Position numbers and translations under genes: made by a program. DNA of 64,000 nucleotides from Craspedostauros australis (taxonomy: Eukaryota; Bacillariophyta; Bacillariophyceae; Mastogloiales; Achnanthaceae). Under the pieces are notes generated by a model that had not been told where the DNA came from, did no database searches, and was given only the letters and a program-made list of their open reading frames with translations. Below are positions 53,051 through 64,000 of this stretch, piece after piece (the first letter of the stretch is position 1; each line of letters opens with the position of its first letter). The stretch covers positions 1-64,000 of the forward strand of contig JAMXDE010000054.1 of assembly GCA_026770025.1 (NCBI GenBank), written 5' to 3'.

Positions 53051-54665
53051 AACACAACATCAATTCGAAGCAAACAACGTGGAAGTCTCTGGAGGCAGAG
53101 ATACAGAGAGACAGAGAGAGCTGTCATCACGACCACCATGCACACCATGGCCCACGCTTGCTTGTGTCATCGTGGCATCTGCAAGACCTCTGACCCTTGT
53201 CCGCCTGCCATCGCAAGCACCAACTTGAGGTTCGAACCAATGCCTCGAACAACGATGAAGCCACCGATGTGACTGCCTTTTTGGTTGCCTTCGTTGGTTG
53301 CGACCCACCTCATTTGGATTTGACTAGTTGCCATCCCACCACATTGCAACCATCACCATCCGCGTGGGCAACAAGAGTCCTCAACATCAAACCAACATCA
53401 CATTGCGTATTGGGATGGGGTGACATGTTCAGCAATCAACAGGCGGAGCGATACCGTGCCGCCTCCACTATTCCTGCTGCATGGACCACCAACATACAAT
53501 ACCATGCGCGTTCTATCCACAGGCAGAAGCACCGCCGTCTTGGCTCGTGACTTCCAGAGCATCGATGCTCAATCAAGGCAATCGACAGGAACATCCACCT
53601 CACGAACAAGTTGGGAGCACCACGAAGGAGGACATGTGGGCATACGGTGCGCATGGGCCATGGATCGCTGACCGCGTGCTTCTTCTACCATACGAAAACT
53701 CTGTGTCAACCATGATCCGCAATACAGCACTCGCACTCTGCATGGGATTGCTCGTTGGTTCGTTGGTTTCTTCTGTTGCTCGCCAAGCTGGCTGGATGCT
53801 TGGACTGCGCTGGCTCGTCGGTTCTTGTCTTCCGCCACGCTGGTACTGTTCGCTTCGAAGATTGGAATGGATGGTGACCCCTGCATTTGTTGCTTCAACA
53901 ACGAGTGATCGCTCCTTCTGGGACTTGGTGAGAGTCCCCACTTCAGTTTTGGCGCAATGGTGGGAGTGCAACTCATGGAGAGACGAGGATGATAGCACGA
54001 TATGGGACGGTCAATGGAACCGCACAGCAACCATGCTCCTCGCGGCTTCTCATCATGTCCCTCTACCTTATTCGCCGCGTGCTCTTTGTAGATCGTCTCT
54101 TCCACAAACTTGGATTGGCTGGCATCGGTACTGTCGCTTCCAATCTGCTTGGCAGTGTGACTTGGAGTAGAGTGCTCTGTGTGCGAATCCGGCGGCACGG
54201 CGACGACCGCATGGCTTGTGAACATGCTGCTGCCATGCGTCCTTTGTCTGCGCAATGAACCAACAACGATGCTGATGGCGGAGTGTGGATGGAACCACGG
54301 GCGTCCTATCTGCTGGTGCATGACATCAGGAACATCCTTGTGTGCGTATGTATCGTAGAGAGTGGACCAGACTAGTCATAGACAAGGCAAAGGCAGCATT
54401 GGAGCAGTATCCAGCCCTTCAATCTCTTGAAACATCCGGTGCCTTCATCACAGCATTCTATTGCACGAGCAGATATAGTGCATGCGGTACTGTTCCAATC
54501 CTACATATAACAGAGCATTACAGTCTATTCGTAGGTGTATTACATACAGGGATGTGGATCTACCATACCTCTATGAGTATGATACGAGTACGGAGCGGCC
54601 CACACATCTCATTCCATCCCATCATGTCGTGATGCATCACGGGGTGGGAGTTTTGGTACCGTTCA
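53051..54665. other. unassigned stretch between duplicate copies
   Basis: Overlapping frames of 229 codons (53481-54170 plus) and 250 codons (53569-54321 minus) are both open over the same bases. Neither has a recognisable domain and their compositions do not decide between strands. Confidence 0.35.
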
Positions 54666-57088
54666 TCAAGGGATCGTGGTACTGAGACGCGCTCTTGCTC
54701 CTGACCGCGTTCTTTGGTGTGAATCGCAGTGGCTTTGTGTAAGACAGCTTCTCATGCTAGACAGTATCGCGAGTTGACGATCTGCTTCGTCCACGGCGAT
54801 TTGATTGAAGGGCTCCGCGTGATGACGAACGTTTGTTGCCATGTTGTTGTTTGCCATGTCGTCCATTGTCATCTCGCTCATTGCTGTGCCGTTCGACGCT
54901 GTCAATTCGATATCCTCTTGATCTGCTTCGTTGTCGCGCCGATGGTGATCATTCATCGGAGGACTTCCTTCGCTGATCTTCGCCGATCTTCGCCACGTGG
55001 TGTCGATTGGCTACGGCCACGTTGATTTGGTGTTCGCGAACTTCTTCGGACATGCATTCGGGAAGGTGAGCCGTTGCACTGTTGCAAACCAGTACCAGTG
55101 GAGTGCGCATTTGAGTTGGTTTCGCGTGAACTCGAGGCTGCGTTCATATCATCCGAACTGCCAGATGTTCGTTGTCGCCGCGATGATGGCGATGAGCCCA
55201 TCGGTGCTTGCGCAGTACTTCTGCGGCCGCGATCGGACGGACTTGGACGACTCCGTGCCGATGGCGGCTTCTTCCAGAGGAGGAAGTGTGAATTTCTCCA
55301 TCACGATGATGGCGCAATGATGGCGAACACTCCGCACTCATTGATCTTGACGATGTCGAGTGCAGCTTGCCACTGATGCGCTGTGTGCTTTTCCGCCGAT
55401 GTCGTGGCGACAGTGATATCCATGGTGATATCGATGGTGATGACACGTCTCTTGTTTTGCTGGAGTGGTGACGTCGGGGCCCATTGCCAAGCACCTTGGA
55501 GATCCTTTCCTTGATCGCATCGCGCATAGCATCCGTGGTTCGTTCGCGTGAATGTCGTTGCTTTGAGTCTTCACTTGGGCGCAACGAACTGCATGCGGAT
55601 CTGTTGCGAGAAGGAACCACCCGTTCCTTCTTGCTCGATTGCAATTCGATTCCCAAACTCAAGGCTCCAGGACTGGATGGGGCTTGGGGTTGTGGCCGAG
55701 ACACCTCCGTGGTTGCGTTCGGACTGTTGCAGATTGAGTTTGGATTTGGACTGTGTTAATGATGGCGACGATGATGGTGCCTTTGCGGATGCTTTGGTCA
55801 AGGCAAGATCGGCCAATTGCGATGGTCGGGATTCGAGAGATGGTCGTTGCTTCGATTTGGGAGGATTGGTCAACGACGCTTCACGTAATGATGATCGTTT
55901 GGCCTTGAGGATGCTTGCCAACGTCGACCTGCGCTTGTTCAACGACGAAGACTGTTGTCTCTCTTCATGTGTGCGGCTGAAGGGGGCTGGTGTAGATGCC
56001 GCGCTCCAACCTCCAGGCGTGACAGGGGCCTCGGGGCTTCTCCCAACGTTCGTTGTAGCAGCACTTGTCGCAACGCCGATGCTGTCGTCATCGTTGTCGT
56101 AGAGACTTGGCAGATTGGAGAGTGACTCCAGGCTCTTGCTGCGTGACGTCTCCGTTGTCGCAACTCAAGATACAGCCAGGTGCTGGCTGTACTCTTCGCG
56201 CCTGATGTGTCTGATATGCCGAATGTGCCTGGCATGTTGTGTCCGTCCTTCGAGAATTCCAAACTCTTGTTCCTCGATTTGTCGCTGCTGGTTGTTCCGT
56301 TGGAATTCGTTCTTGGCCTTGGCCTGCGTCTCCGACTCTGGGCAAACCTCGTCTTGTCTTGGCTGCTCCGTTCACGGGTTGCGCCGAGTGCTGGGGCTGT
56401 GGCGAACCTGAGTCCACCTGGGGTGTTTGGCGCTGGTATCGATTCGTTGTTGTGGAACTTGCTGGGATCAAGGGAGCTGAATGACATCTCGTGAGCTTGC
56501 ATGTTGAGCATCTCCAGACTCTTCACATGTGATCGTTTCACAGCCGAAGCTTTCGCATCTTTGGCTGCACTTCTATTGGCGCTGCTTGGTGTATCTGTGC
56601 TGACACTCGCACGACGACCTGATTTTGCAGCTGTTTTGGCCTCTTTGGCCTCTTTGGCCTCTTGGGCGACGCTGGTGGGCTTGCTCACCTTCGATTTCGT
56701 GTCGGCCTCCTGTTGCGGTTGCTTGATCTCCGCTTGCTTCTCTGCTATCAGTCTGACATCGTCCTCTTCCAGCAACTTCGATGGTCATGATCAAATGACT
56801 GCACGGGCTGGACGAAGGTTCGAACAGAGTATCAGGCTGGACGCTTTGCTGTGGCAACTCCCAGAGTAGATCGTCCTCATGGAAGGTTCCATACTCATAG
56901 TCGTACGACGGGTGGGTCAAGGTGCGGAACAACTGGTGAGTCTTCCCACAGTTCCTCTTGGATGTCGATGACTCATCATCTTGTCTGATTGTTTGTCTGA
57001 TGGCTTGTCTGATTGTTTGTGTTGGTGGTGGTGGTACCAATGTGAAGGGATGCAGTGTCATTGGAGCGGTTGCCATCGCCATCGCCAT
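54666..57088 (-). pseudogene. Ser-rich low-complexity coding region, broken into several frames
   Basis: On the minus strand a protein-like text moves from frame to frame: 57088-56800 (FHEDDLLWELPQQS), 56775-56180 (an Ala/Lys/Glu-rich part, then HNNESIPAPNTPGGLRFA), about 56160-55571 (SKSLESLSNLPSLYDNDDD, then Ser/Lys-rich), 55704-55340, 55201-54953 and 54956-54666. Each piece is disordered-looking, rich in Ser, Lys and Arg, and unlike random frames. Junctions show no clear introns, so I read it as one gene with several small indels, or two neighbouring genes with consensus errors. No domain is recognised. Confidence 0.4.
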
Positions 57089-58867
57089 CGTCGAACAGAG
57101 TTGCGTTGCATGAAGACAACAGCGAGGTGATGTTCGTCGTGAGTGTTTGTGTGTGTCACTGGTTGAATGAACAACGGATGGCAGACAGACGAGTGCTCAA
57201 CAAACGCGCCAACAATTCTTGACACCACCCAAACCAACGAATCTTCGATTTTGCGCCACGATCCATCAAACAACACCAACACAACAAGAGAGAGAGAAAG
57301 AAAGATGAAATGGCATGACTATGTTTGCATTGATGGAGATATCAGCCAACACTGAGACATTGTCTGTCAAGCAACAAAGCAATGAAGCAATGAAGAAATC
57401 AATCAAGCAAGTGGCGGCTGCGCAAAATATGGTACGCCAACCAGAATCAACGAAGGCGACCATTGCAAGAGATGATGATGACGCTGATACAGATGATGAA
57501 TGGCAAGCGGCGACGAACAGCGATCTCCAACGTGCCGCATCGCTCAGAAACATCCGAAGGGAAGATATCACACCAACTGCTCCGGAGTAAAGATGGGCTT
57601 GGGACATGGGAAATCGCAGCGCCAACAACAGAACCAACAGCAATGGCAAGACATGTCATGGCCCATGGTGCGGTCTGGATTCAAGTCATCAGCAGCCGCG
57701 CGCACGCACAGAAACGTACGATGCGTTGTCGGAAACAGAGATTCAACACATGTTGGACGGATGTATCTGTGAGATCGGGCGCAGCGACTTCTTCCGAGAC
57801 CTGCAGAGCCATCAGTTTGGAAATGTTCCTCAGTTTCCACTACACGTGCCACAACCAGCCACGCCTGTTCATACCGATGCTCGAAGCGATGCATCTCTGC
57901 CACAAACCGCAAACGATGAGGCAGAGGCATTGTCTCACCGGATCCACCATTACTGAAATCCTGTGCAATGACGTTGGCAACTTCTCCCATTGCTCGTCAT
58001 CTTGGTCCGCCATATCGAAAACCATGCAGCTGTTGTCATGCGCTTGTGCCCTGCGCAACATCATGCACCACCACCACCACCAACAACAACAAGGTAAATG
58101 TCACAATACGCTCCACCTCGTCAAGTTGGATTCGAGTCCAACAAGCCATGCATGATGCCCGCGGGGCCCACCATCGTTTCCCACACGACTCCTTCCACAC
58201 CAACGAACGAACGAACGAACGAACGAACGAACGAACGAACGCGGAAACCATACTATATGATCGACAATGACGACCACAACGATGACAGCAGTGGCTGAAC
58301 CATCTTCTTCATGTCACATTGGCCACTGATGCTGCACAGCAACGTGCCGTACGCCAACCAGGATCATCTGCAATTCATGCACAGAGGATCATGCGTAGCT
58401 TGCGGTGCAGCCGGACCGTGCTGCGAACGACACGGGAGTGCATGGAGCAGCATGCTGTGCGCATCACCAAAGGCGACGGTGAAGGCATGGCGGACACACT
58501 ATTGAATGAATGGATCACTGCTTGCTCCACCTCCTTTCACACAGTTACTATCATAATGACTATTCTGACGACTATTTTTATCCATCAACTCAAGTCCGCC
58601 ACGCGTTCGCTTCTCGAAAACTTCTGTTACGGTTGATGTGGCATGGTTTGTGTTGGTGCAGTTGACTCTGATCGGAATAATGCCGCCGGGACAGACACCG
58701 GACGGAGCAAGGACGTGCCAGTCATCCACAGATTTGATTCAACGGCTGGCAGTCATTACCACCACCAAGCTGCACAGCACAAGGCAAACAACAGCAAAGA
58801 GGCGAACAACAACAACAACAAACAAGCAAACAGAGCAAAAGCTCATAATCTCTTGTAAGTTATCTGA
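57089..58867. other. unassigned stretch with short repeats
   Basis: Several ORFs of 90-230 codons overlap on both strands at 57463-58155 without a motif. A CAC/CAA-rich run lies at 58063-58092 and a tetranucleotide array at 58202-58241. No gene is supported. Confidence 0.35.
58202..58241. repeat. microsatellite (AACG)10
   Basis: Ten perfect AACG units. Reading through it gives Asn-Glu-Arg-Thr repeats on the plus strand. Confidence 0.95.
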
Positions 58868-60268
58868 TTACACCACCCACAACAATCTCACAGCACTGCC
58901 TCTGGTCCATCCCTTCGGTTCATGGCCGAGTAGGGACTGCTGCAGAAGTTGTTGATTCAACAGTTTGGTCTGGCGGAGGACATGAACGCCTCCCATCAGT
59001 TGATGGTGTGGAATCAGCTTGCTGAAATCTGGATGAGTGAAAATGTCTTTCTCATTTTCAGCTACCATCCTCATTGCTCCATCCTTCAACACCACACAGT
59101 TGTGCTGATGAGCGAATATCAACACATCTATCGTGGTGTCCTCTGTGAGATGCTTGTGGGCCAACTCTGCTTCAACAACAAGCTTGAGTCGCCAGAAACC
59201 GAACTCATTGGCCACAAGGATCAGCTGTTGCAGATCGTCCTGTCCAGTGAGGGTGGGAGTTGGCTGGTTTGTGTCATCAGCATTGTCTGTGTTGTCATGA
59301 GTGTTGTTGTTGAAGGATATCTCTCCTGTGTAGATGCATTGGAGGACGTATCGGACGTGTTTTGGTTGAAGGTTGGGAAGAGGGATGGTGGTTTGGATGG
59401 GGGCTGCGTCGTCTTCGGTGCCATCATTCGCGCATTGATTTTGGATTCCTTTGTCGATCAGTGTCTCAATCGATGGGACGGTGATGATGAGGATTTCGGC
59501 GTTTGCTTTGATTGGTTGTTTTTGGTCATCCTGTCCACACAAGAAGATGGTGTCTGCCCTGTTCTCGGTTTGGAAGGATCTGAGCCGATCTTCTCCAATG
59601 CTGATTTTGGTCCTCTTGTGGCTGCTGTGTTTGTGTTCATTCTCTTGTTCCTTCTGTGTCAACTGCTGTCTCAACTGTTCTCGCGGTTATTCATTCTCTT
59701 GGTCATTTTGTTGTAAGCGTTGCTGCAGTTGTTGCAGTTGTGGGTGAACTGAAGGCGAGAGTCCTCTGATGAGGGACTCTATACACTCCAATTTGACACT
59801 GCGGCATGCCCCATGAAAGGCAGTGTGACCATGGTTGTTTTGGCAGTTGATGTTCGCCCCACCTGATTCGATGAGGTACTCGGTACACTCCAGCTCGCCT
59901 TGGCTGCATGCCCAATGAAGGGGAGTCCAACCATCATTGTTTTGGCAGTTTACGTTTGCCTGGCATGATTCGCTGAGGTGCTTCACACACTTCAGGTGGC
60001 CGTTGCAGCATGCCACATGAAGGGGAGTGTCACGATCGTCATCTTCGCAGTTGATGTTCGCCTCACATGATTCGATGAGGTACTCGATACACTCCAGCTG
60101 GCCGTTGCCGCATGCGGCATGAAGGGGAGTCCAACCATCCATGTCTGTAACCTTGTTGACATCAACTTCTTCATTCTGCGTCTTGTTCTGCTTCTTCTAT
60201 TCCTTCAATGCCAACAAGTCGCCTTCCCAGGCAGCCCGAAGGAGTTGTTCATTCGTAACATTCGGCAT
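58868..60268 (-). pseudogene. ankyrin / coiled-coil / BTB protein, copy 2, with two nonsense codons
   Basis: The gene starts at 60268 (MPNVTNEQL), matching the start of copy 1. Codon 24 is TAG where copy 1 has Trp (LKE-stop-KK versus LKEWKK). After it the same frame carries about four ankyrin repeats (from 60142) and a shorter coiled coil, broken by TAA at 59687-59689. It then runs through an intact BTB part (TIFLCGQDD, LPNLQPKHVRYVLQCIYTGE) including the segment frameshifted in copy 1, and ends at 58868. The coiled coil is much shorter than in copy 1. Both stops fit one C-to-T change. Confidence 0.82.
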
Positions 60269-60655
60269 TGTGAGAGGATGGTTGATGGTTGGTGGTCTTT
60301 TGGCGTTGGACGATTGGTGTTGGATTGGCTGTCAAGGAAGTGTGCAGTTGGAGCTACCTATGACAGAGATATCGATGGTGTGTCTGTGCTAGCTTGTATT
60401 AGTATGAGTGCCATGCCCTGTGTGATGAATGTGAGTGGCAACTCGATGTCTGTTGTTGATGTGCTCGAGTGTGGGGTTGAGCGGTGTGTGCGGTTGCCTC
60501 GCCTCTCTGTTTGTCCACTTCTTGATCGCACCCCTCTGGTTCGTGTGGGCGGATCCTTCTGTTCTCATCCATCACGAAAATGTACGAAAGAAGCACCACA
60601 ACAGAGTTCTCTTCTGTGACATCGCCAAAGACGAGGATCTTCGACTAGTAGGACC
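58990..60655. repeat. segmental duplication, copy 2
   Basis: Partner of 51116-53050, beginning at CCTCCCATCAGTTGATG-type sequence and ending after CTTCGACTAGTA. Differences include indels in the coiled-coil part. Confidence 0.75.
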
Positions 60656-61290
60656 ATTTAGGAAGATCAGTGACTGGAGGATCCTGACAACATCGACCAC
60701 AACCAATAACTCGGACTCCAGCCACAACACCGGCCACAACCAACACCATCTTGGTGTCCACCGCAAGGCATCCATCTAAACAAACTGTCCCTGTGGGAAA
60801 AGGCAAGAAATTGAAGGGGGGACTAAGATTATGGGCACAGGGCACGAGGCCTTACATCGATCGTGATCTCTACTTTGCTGCTCAAGATGGAGCTGCTAGT
60901 GCCCCAGCACGTTCGTTGCGGCAGGTGCGCACATGCGGTGCTCGGGCTCGTCCCAGGCACATTCGTGGGCCCGCGACGGGAAGAAAACAAATTGTGAGGT
61001 GTGACCGTCGTACTCCGACTAGTAGTATGTTTGCTCGACTCAGTCATCATGCGGCAACTGGGGGCTTTCCATCCGATCAGAGCAAATCCTTGAGACCAAG
61101 AACCGTTCTATGGTCACAGGAGCGACAACACCCTCGACACGAATAGTCGTACAGTAATGCGCAGAGAGACCATTCTCTCTCTTTCTCTACCACAAACGAA
61201 CATCGGAATTGATGAGAAATACAAATGTTATCACTTCCTGTGGCAAAAGAGTAATTGCTCAACGATCTACTCTGTGTGATGACTTCTCAT
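60656..61290. other. intergenic stretch
   Basis: One frame of 131 codons (60751-61146 plus) shows no motif. The right part is the 3' flank of the minus-strand gene ending at 61291. Confidence 0.35.
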
Positions 61291-62967
61291 CTACGCGGAA
61301 CAGGAAGAATTGCCGATGCAGCCTCCGTCAGCCACCGGATCAACGTTGGAATAGCATGCCATGATACCGAGGCAAGCTCCATCGCCAACATCGCCTTCGT
61401 TGCGGGAGCACGCTTCGTACATTTTGCACGAATCCATCCCGATCTCGCCGTAGTTGCGGGAGCAAGCTCGTTGTCCTTGGCATGACCCCGCTTCGATGTT
61501 ACCGTAGTTGGAGCGGCAAGCTCGTTGTCCTTGGCATGACCCCGCACCAACGCCACCTTCGTTGAATGCGCAAGCGTCCATGCCTTGACAGGAGCCTTGG
61601 CCAATGTAATTTGAATTCGAAACACAAGCGTAGGTACCGTTGCACGCGTACGATGCGACTTGCCCAGAGTTCTCTTGGCAGGCTGCTCTTCCAATGCAAG
61701 AGTAGTTGCCGATCTCGTCGTAGTTTTCCTCGCAAGCATACTCGGCATGACAGGAGCCTTGGCCAATGTCATAACGATTCAAAAAACAAGAGTTTTTACC
61801 AATGCATGCGTTCGATGCGACGGTTCCGTAGGTGTAGAGGCATGCGTAAAAGCCCAAGCACGATCCTTCGTCCACATCGCCGGACTTTAGCCCACAGGCT
61901 TCCTGGCCAATACAGGAGCCGTCATTGACATTTCCGGAGTTGCTGCCACACGCCCCCATATCGATACATGAGCCACTACCAACGTCGCCATTGTTAGAAG
62001 AGCAAGCCCTGTCTCCGAAGCAAGAACCCTTGCCGATGGCTCCCTTGTTGGACATGCATGCTTCAATACCATTGCAAGCGTCATCGGCGACAGTGCCAGA
62101 GTTCTCCTTGCAAGCGGCCTCGCCGTTGCAAGCACGGGAGGGCACGGACACGGCGGTGTACTGGCAGGCTCTGTCGCTGTTGCAAGAGTAGGAGGCAATC
62201 TGGATGGTCGTCGTGATGTTGGGATTGAAGAAGCAAGCTTGCTCGCCGTTGCAGGAGTCAGGGCAGACGGTGACAGAGCTCTCACTGCTCCAAGAGCATG
62301 CGGGGTATGTGGCGTTGACCGACGCTTCGCAACAGCTGGCATCCTTGGCCGCGCACTTGGCTGTGACAGCTTCGGCTGTTCCAGTGAAGCACGGCTCGAG
62401 TACCTCGGGGGGCTTGGTCGATTTCGAGGACTTCGCCGATTTCGAGGACTTGGAGGACTTCGCCAATTTGGCGGATTTCGAGGACTTGAGCTGACGACTG
62501 TTGGCGTCGTGAGTCTCGTCTGTCTCCATTCCAACAGACAGAGAGCTGTGCTCGTGCGATGCATGCTCATCCTCATCGCTGGACGCATCTTGGGCTTGAA
62601 GGCGACCGAGATCGGCGTACTTGTCCTTGATGTTGGTGGAGATGGAATGACGGGGACGGCGGATGCTGTCTGCGATCTTGTCTGTTGTGGTCTCGACCTT
62701 TCCATCGTGAGAGTGCAGGTGAGAGAGCAAGTGCGATTGCAGGTGAGAATGCGATTGCGAGTTTGGCATGCTGGCATCTTCCCTCTTGTCGTTGGCTGTC
62801 AACTCCATGAGCTTCGCCTTGGCGGCGTTGGCATTGGCGTCGACATTGACGTCGATTTTGCCATCTGCGGCTGACTTCTTGTTGGTGTTCAGCACCGCGT
62901 CGACGCCATTGCAGATGATGCTCTGAGCCACGACGAGAGCGAGGATGTCTTTCTTGATGATTGGCAT
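61291..62967 (-). CDS. secreted Cys-repeat protein with RXL site and Lys-x-x-Lys cluster, 558 aa
   Basis: Residues 1-25 form a signal-peptide-like start (IIKKDILALVVAQSIICNGV). Residues 68-88 are His/Ser-rich (SHSHLQSHLLSHLHSH). At about 158 an RQL tripeptide precedes a run of KSSK, KSAK and KLAK tetrads to about 185; silaffin precursors carry RXL processing sites and Lys clusters spaced K-x-x-K. From about 262 to 549 lie 16 tandem 18-residue units of form C-x-G-x-x-A-C-x5-G-x-[IV]-x3-[SA], then a partial unit CIGNSSCSA. Two Cys six residues apart recur in every unit, so a disulphide-bearing beta-helix is plausible. Location in the cell wall or outside the cell is inferred. The stop is TAG. 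Confidence 0.85.
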   Translation of the reverse strand: MPIIKKDILALVVAQSIICNGVDAVLNTNKKSAADGKIDVNVDANANAAKAKLMELTANDKREDASMPNSQSHSHLQSHLLSHLHSHDGKVETTTDKIADSIRRPRHSISTNIKDKYADLGRLQAQDASSDEDEHASHEHSSLSVGMETDETHDANSRQLKSSKSAKLAKSSKSSKSAKSSKSTKPPEVLEPCFTGTAEAVTAKCAAKDASCCEASVNATYPACSWSSESSVTVCPDSCNGEQACFFNPNITTTIQIASYSCNSDRACQYTAVSVPSRACNGEAACKENSGTVADDACNGIEACMSNKGAIGKGSCFGDRACSSNNGDVGSGSCIDMGACGSNSGNVNDGSCIGQEACGLKSGDVDEGSCLGFYACLYTYGTVASNACIGKNSCFLNRYDIGQGSCHAEYACEENYDEIGNYSCIGRAACQENSGQVASYACNGTYACVSNSNYIGQGSCQGMDACAFNEGGVGAGSCQGQRACRSNYGNIEAGSCQGQRACSRNYGEIGMDSCKMYEACSRNEGDVGDGACLGIMACYSNVDPVADGGCIGNSSCSA

Positions 62968-63183
62968 GGTTGTTGGTGCGTGTTGGTGTGGTGCGAATAC
63001 GTGTCTGTGTCTGTGTTGCTTTGTTGTGCCGAATTATGAGAACAGGAGCATTCAGGGGATGCAGGGTGCAAGGAAGAGATGGATCCAGTTGTCGTTATCC
63101 GTGTGTATCAAAGCTCGTGCATACGACTACTCTGCTCCACAGCGGCTGCTTTGTGTGTTTGTTGCCCTTGTTTGCCCTGTGTG
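62968..63183. other. upstream region of the Cys-repeat gene
   Basis: About 215 bases between the start codon and repeat R copy 2, with GT-rich runs just upstream of the ATG. Likely 5' leader and promoter of the minus-strand gene; nothing more specific is seen. Confidence 0.4.
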
Positions 63184-63777
63184 TCGGTGTGCGGAGGCAT
63201 CGCCAAACTTCTCTGTTTGTTTCTTGCTGCTCGCCACAAGAGCAACGAACGTCGGCGAGCAGTTGTTCCGACGAAAGTGCCTCTTCGACAAAAATCACCA
63301 ACTTTGCCGCCTCCAATTGCGGCCAGCAGGCGTCGAACAGCAAAGGTCGAGCGGCCAACGGAGAGGTTGGTGGGACTTCGCTGGCTCAACAGAAATTGAA
63401 GGTTTCGTGAAGATCCCAATGAGATCTACAAGTGAACTCTCTGTGCAGACCTCGCAGGCATGTTCGCTTCACATTTTCCGCGGTGTTCGTTAGTCGACAC
63501 ATTTTCCGCGGTGTTCGTTAGTCGACACATCTTCCTCTTTGGAGAATTGTCACTGAGTCACTATTTCTGGACATTTAAGGCCAATGTCAGCGAACGATGC
63601 CGCAGTCGCGCCTAGTCGTGACTCAGATTGTCGTAAAATGTAAAATGTAAAATGATATACAATAACATAATCCATACCACCGTACGATCTTGTACATATA
63701 AAAATGGTCTTCATCCGACCTTTTCTTCAAAAGTTATAGACCTTTATCTCTGACGCACGACGCTGTGGTATTTTTTC
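63184..63777. repeat. dispersed repeat R, copy 2
   Basis: Partner of 15175-15826. The last 150 bases (from about CTCAGATTGTC) are nearly the same in both copies, including GATATACAATAACATAATCC. Copy 2 lies just upstream of the Cys-repeat gene in the opposite sense. Confidence 0.7.
63471..63526. repeat. 28-bp tandem duplication in repeat R copy 2
   Basis: Two perfect 28-bp units, each beginning ACATTTTCCGCGGTG and ending GTTAGTCGAC. Copy 1 carries only one diverged version. Confidence 0.9.
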
Positions 63778-63786
63778 GAGGAAATT

Positions 63787-63837
63787 CACTAACCAGGTCG
63801 TTTTGGAGGCCAAAGTCCACTAACCAGGTCGTTTTGG
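63787..63837. repeat. 20-bp direct repeat
   Basis: CACTAACCAGGTCGTTTTGG at 63787-63806 and again at 63818-63837, a 31-bp period just right of repeat R. Bases to the window end show nothing else. Confidence 0.85.
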
Positions 63838-64000
63838 TATTGGCCAATCACAATGGCCGGAAATGTGGCCGGCGCGTCCCTGTGACAACTGCGAAAATAA
63901 TAATTTAGCCACGAAGCCAACACAAACATTTCACTGCAGAACAGTGGAAAGTAGTCTAGTTTATGATGTTGTCGATGAATCCTGTTGAGCAGAGGGTCAA

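Noticed and set aside
53481-54170. 229-codon plus ORF between the ankyrin copies
   Set aside because: The opposite strand is open over the same bases and neither translation has a motif; not enough to call a gene.
58202-58241. possible CRISPR-like array
   Set aside because: It is a perfect tetranucleotide microsatellite without spacers, in a eukaryotic setting. The 21/25-bp array at 15408-15524 also lacks spacers.
1-64000. tRNA, rRNA or other structured RNA genes
   Set aside because: None noticed by eye on either strand; a covariance-model scan would be needed to exclude them.

Overview
The window looks like nuclear DNA of a diatom, most likely a raphid pennate of the Seminavis type. Three things suggest this: very long Ty1/copia polyproteins of the kind found in diatoms, a secreted protein with a silaffin-like RXL site and Lys-x-x-Lys cluster ahead of 18-residue cysteine repeats, and a pair of ankyrin/coiled-coil/BTB genes. 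There are no bacterial features (no operons or ribosome binding sites). The organism call is an inference from protein style, not from a marker gene.

About 60 percent of the window is retroelement. From the left: (i) 1-5863, the decayed body of a reverse transcriptase/RNase H element, open to the left window edge; (ii) 6246-14961, copia element A on the minus strand, with intact ORF and identical 542-bp LTRs; (iii) 17371-18058, a plus-oriented solo LTR of the element B family with its own target duplication; (iv) 18679-27809, copia element B on the minus strand, with intact ORF and identical 687-bp LTRs; (v) 27814-28844, a probable diverged LTR; (vi) 29522-37384, copia element C on the plus strand, degenerate; (vii) 37917-44839, copia element D on the minus strand, killed mainly by in-frame TGA codons and carrying a nested 704-bp solo LTR at 39737-40440.

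The right third holds host-type genes: a 1265-residue AAA_16/STAND-type ATPase (45555-49352, plus), two broken paralogous ankyrin/coiled-coil/BTB genes (50962-52640 and 58868-60268, minus) inside a segmental duplication, a fragmented Ser-rich low-complexity coding region (54666-57088, minus), and the secreted Cys-repeat protein (61291-62967, minus). A dispersed non-coding repeat of about 600-650 bp occurs at both 15175-15826 and 63184-63777.

The most unusual material is in elements A and B. Their LTRs do not end in TG..CA but in AGTT..AACT, with perfect 5-bp target duplications. They share a 16-nt primer site whose first base is the last base of the LTR. Their roughly 2400-residue Gag-Pol polyproteins carry a two-helix membrane segment between Gag and protease and an extra conserved domain between integrase and reverse transcriptase. 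The Cys-repeat protein is the best host-gene lead.
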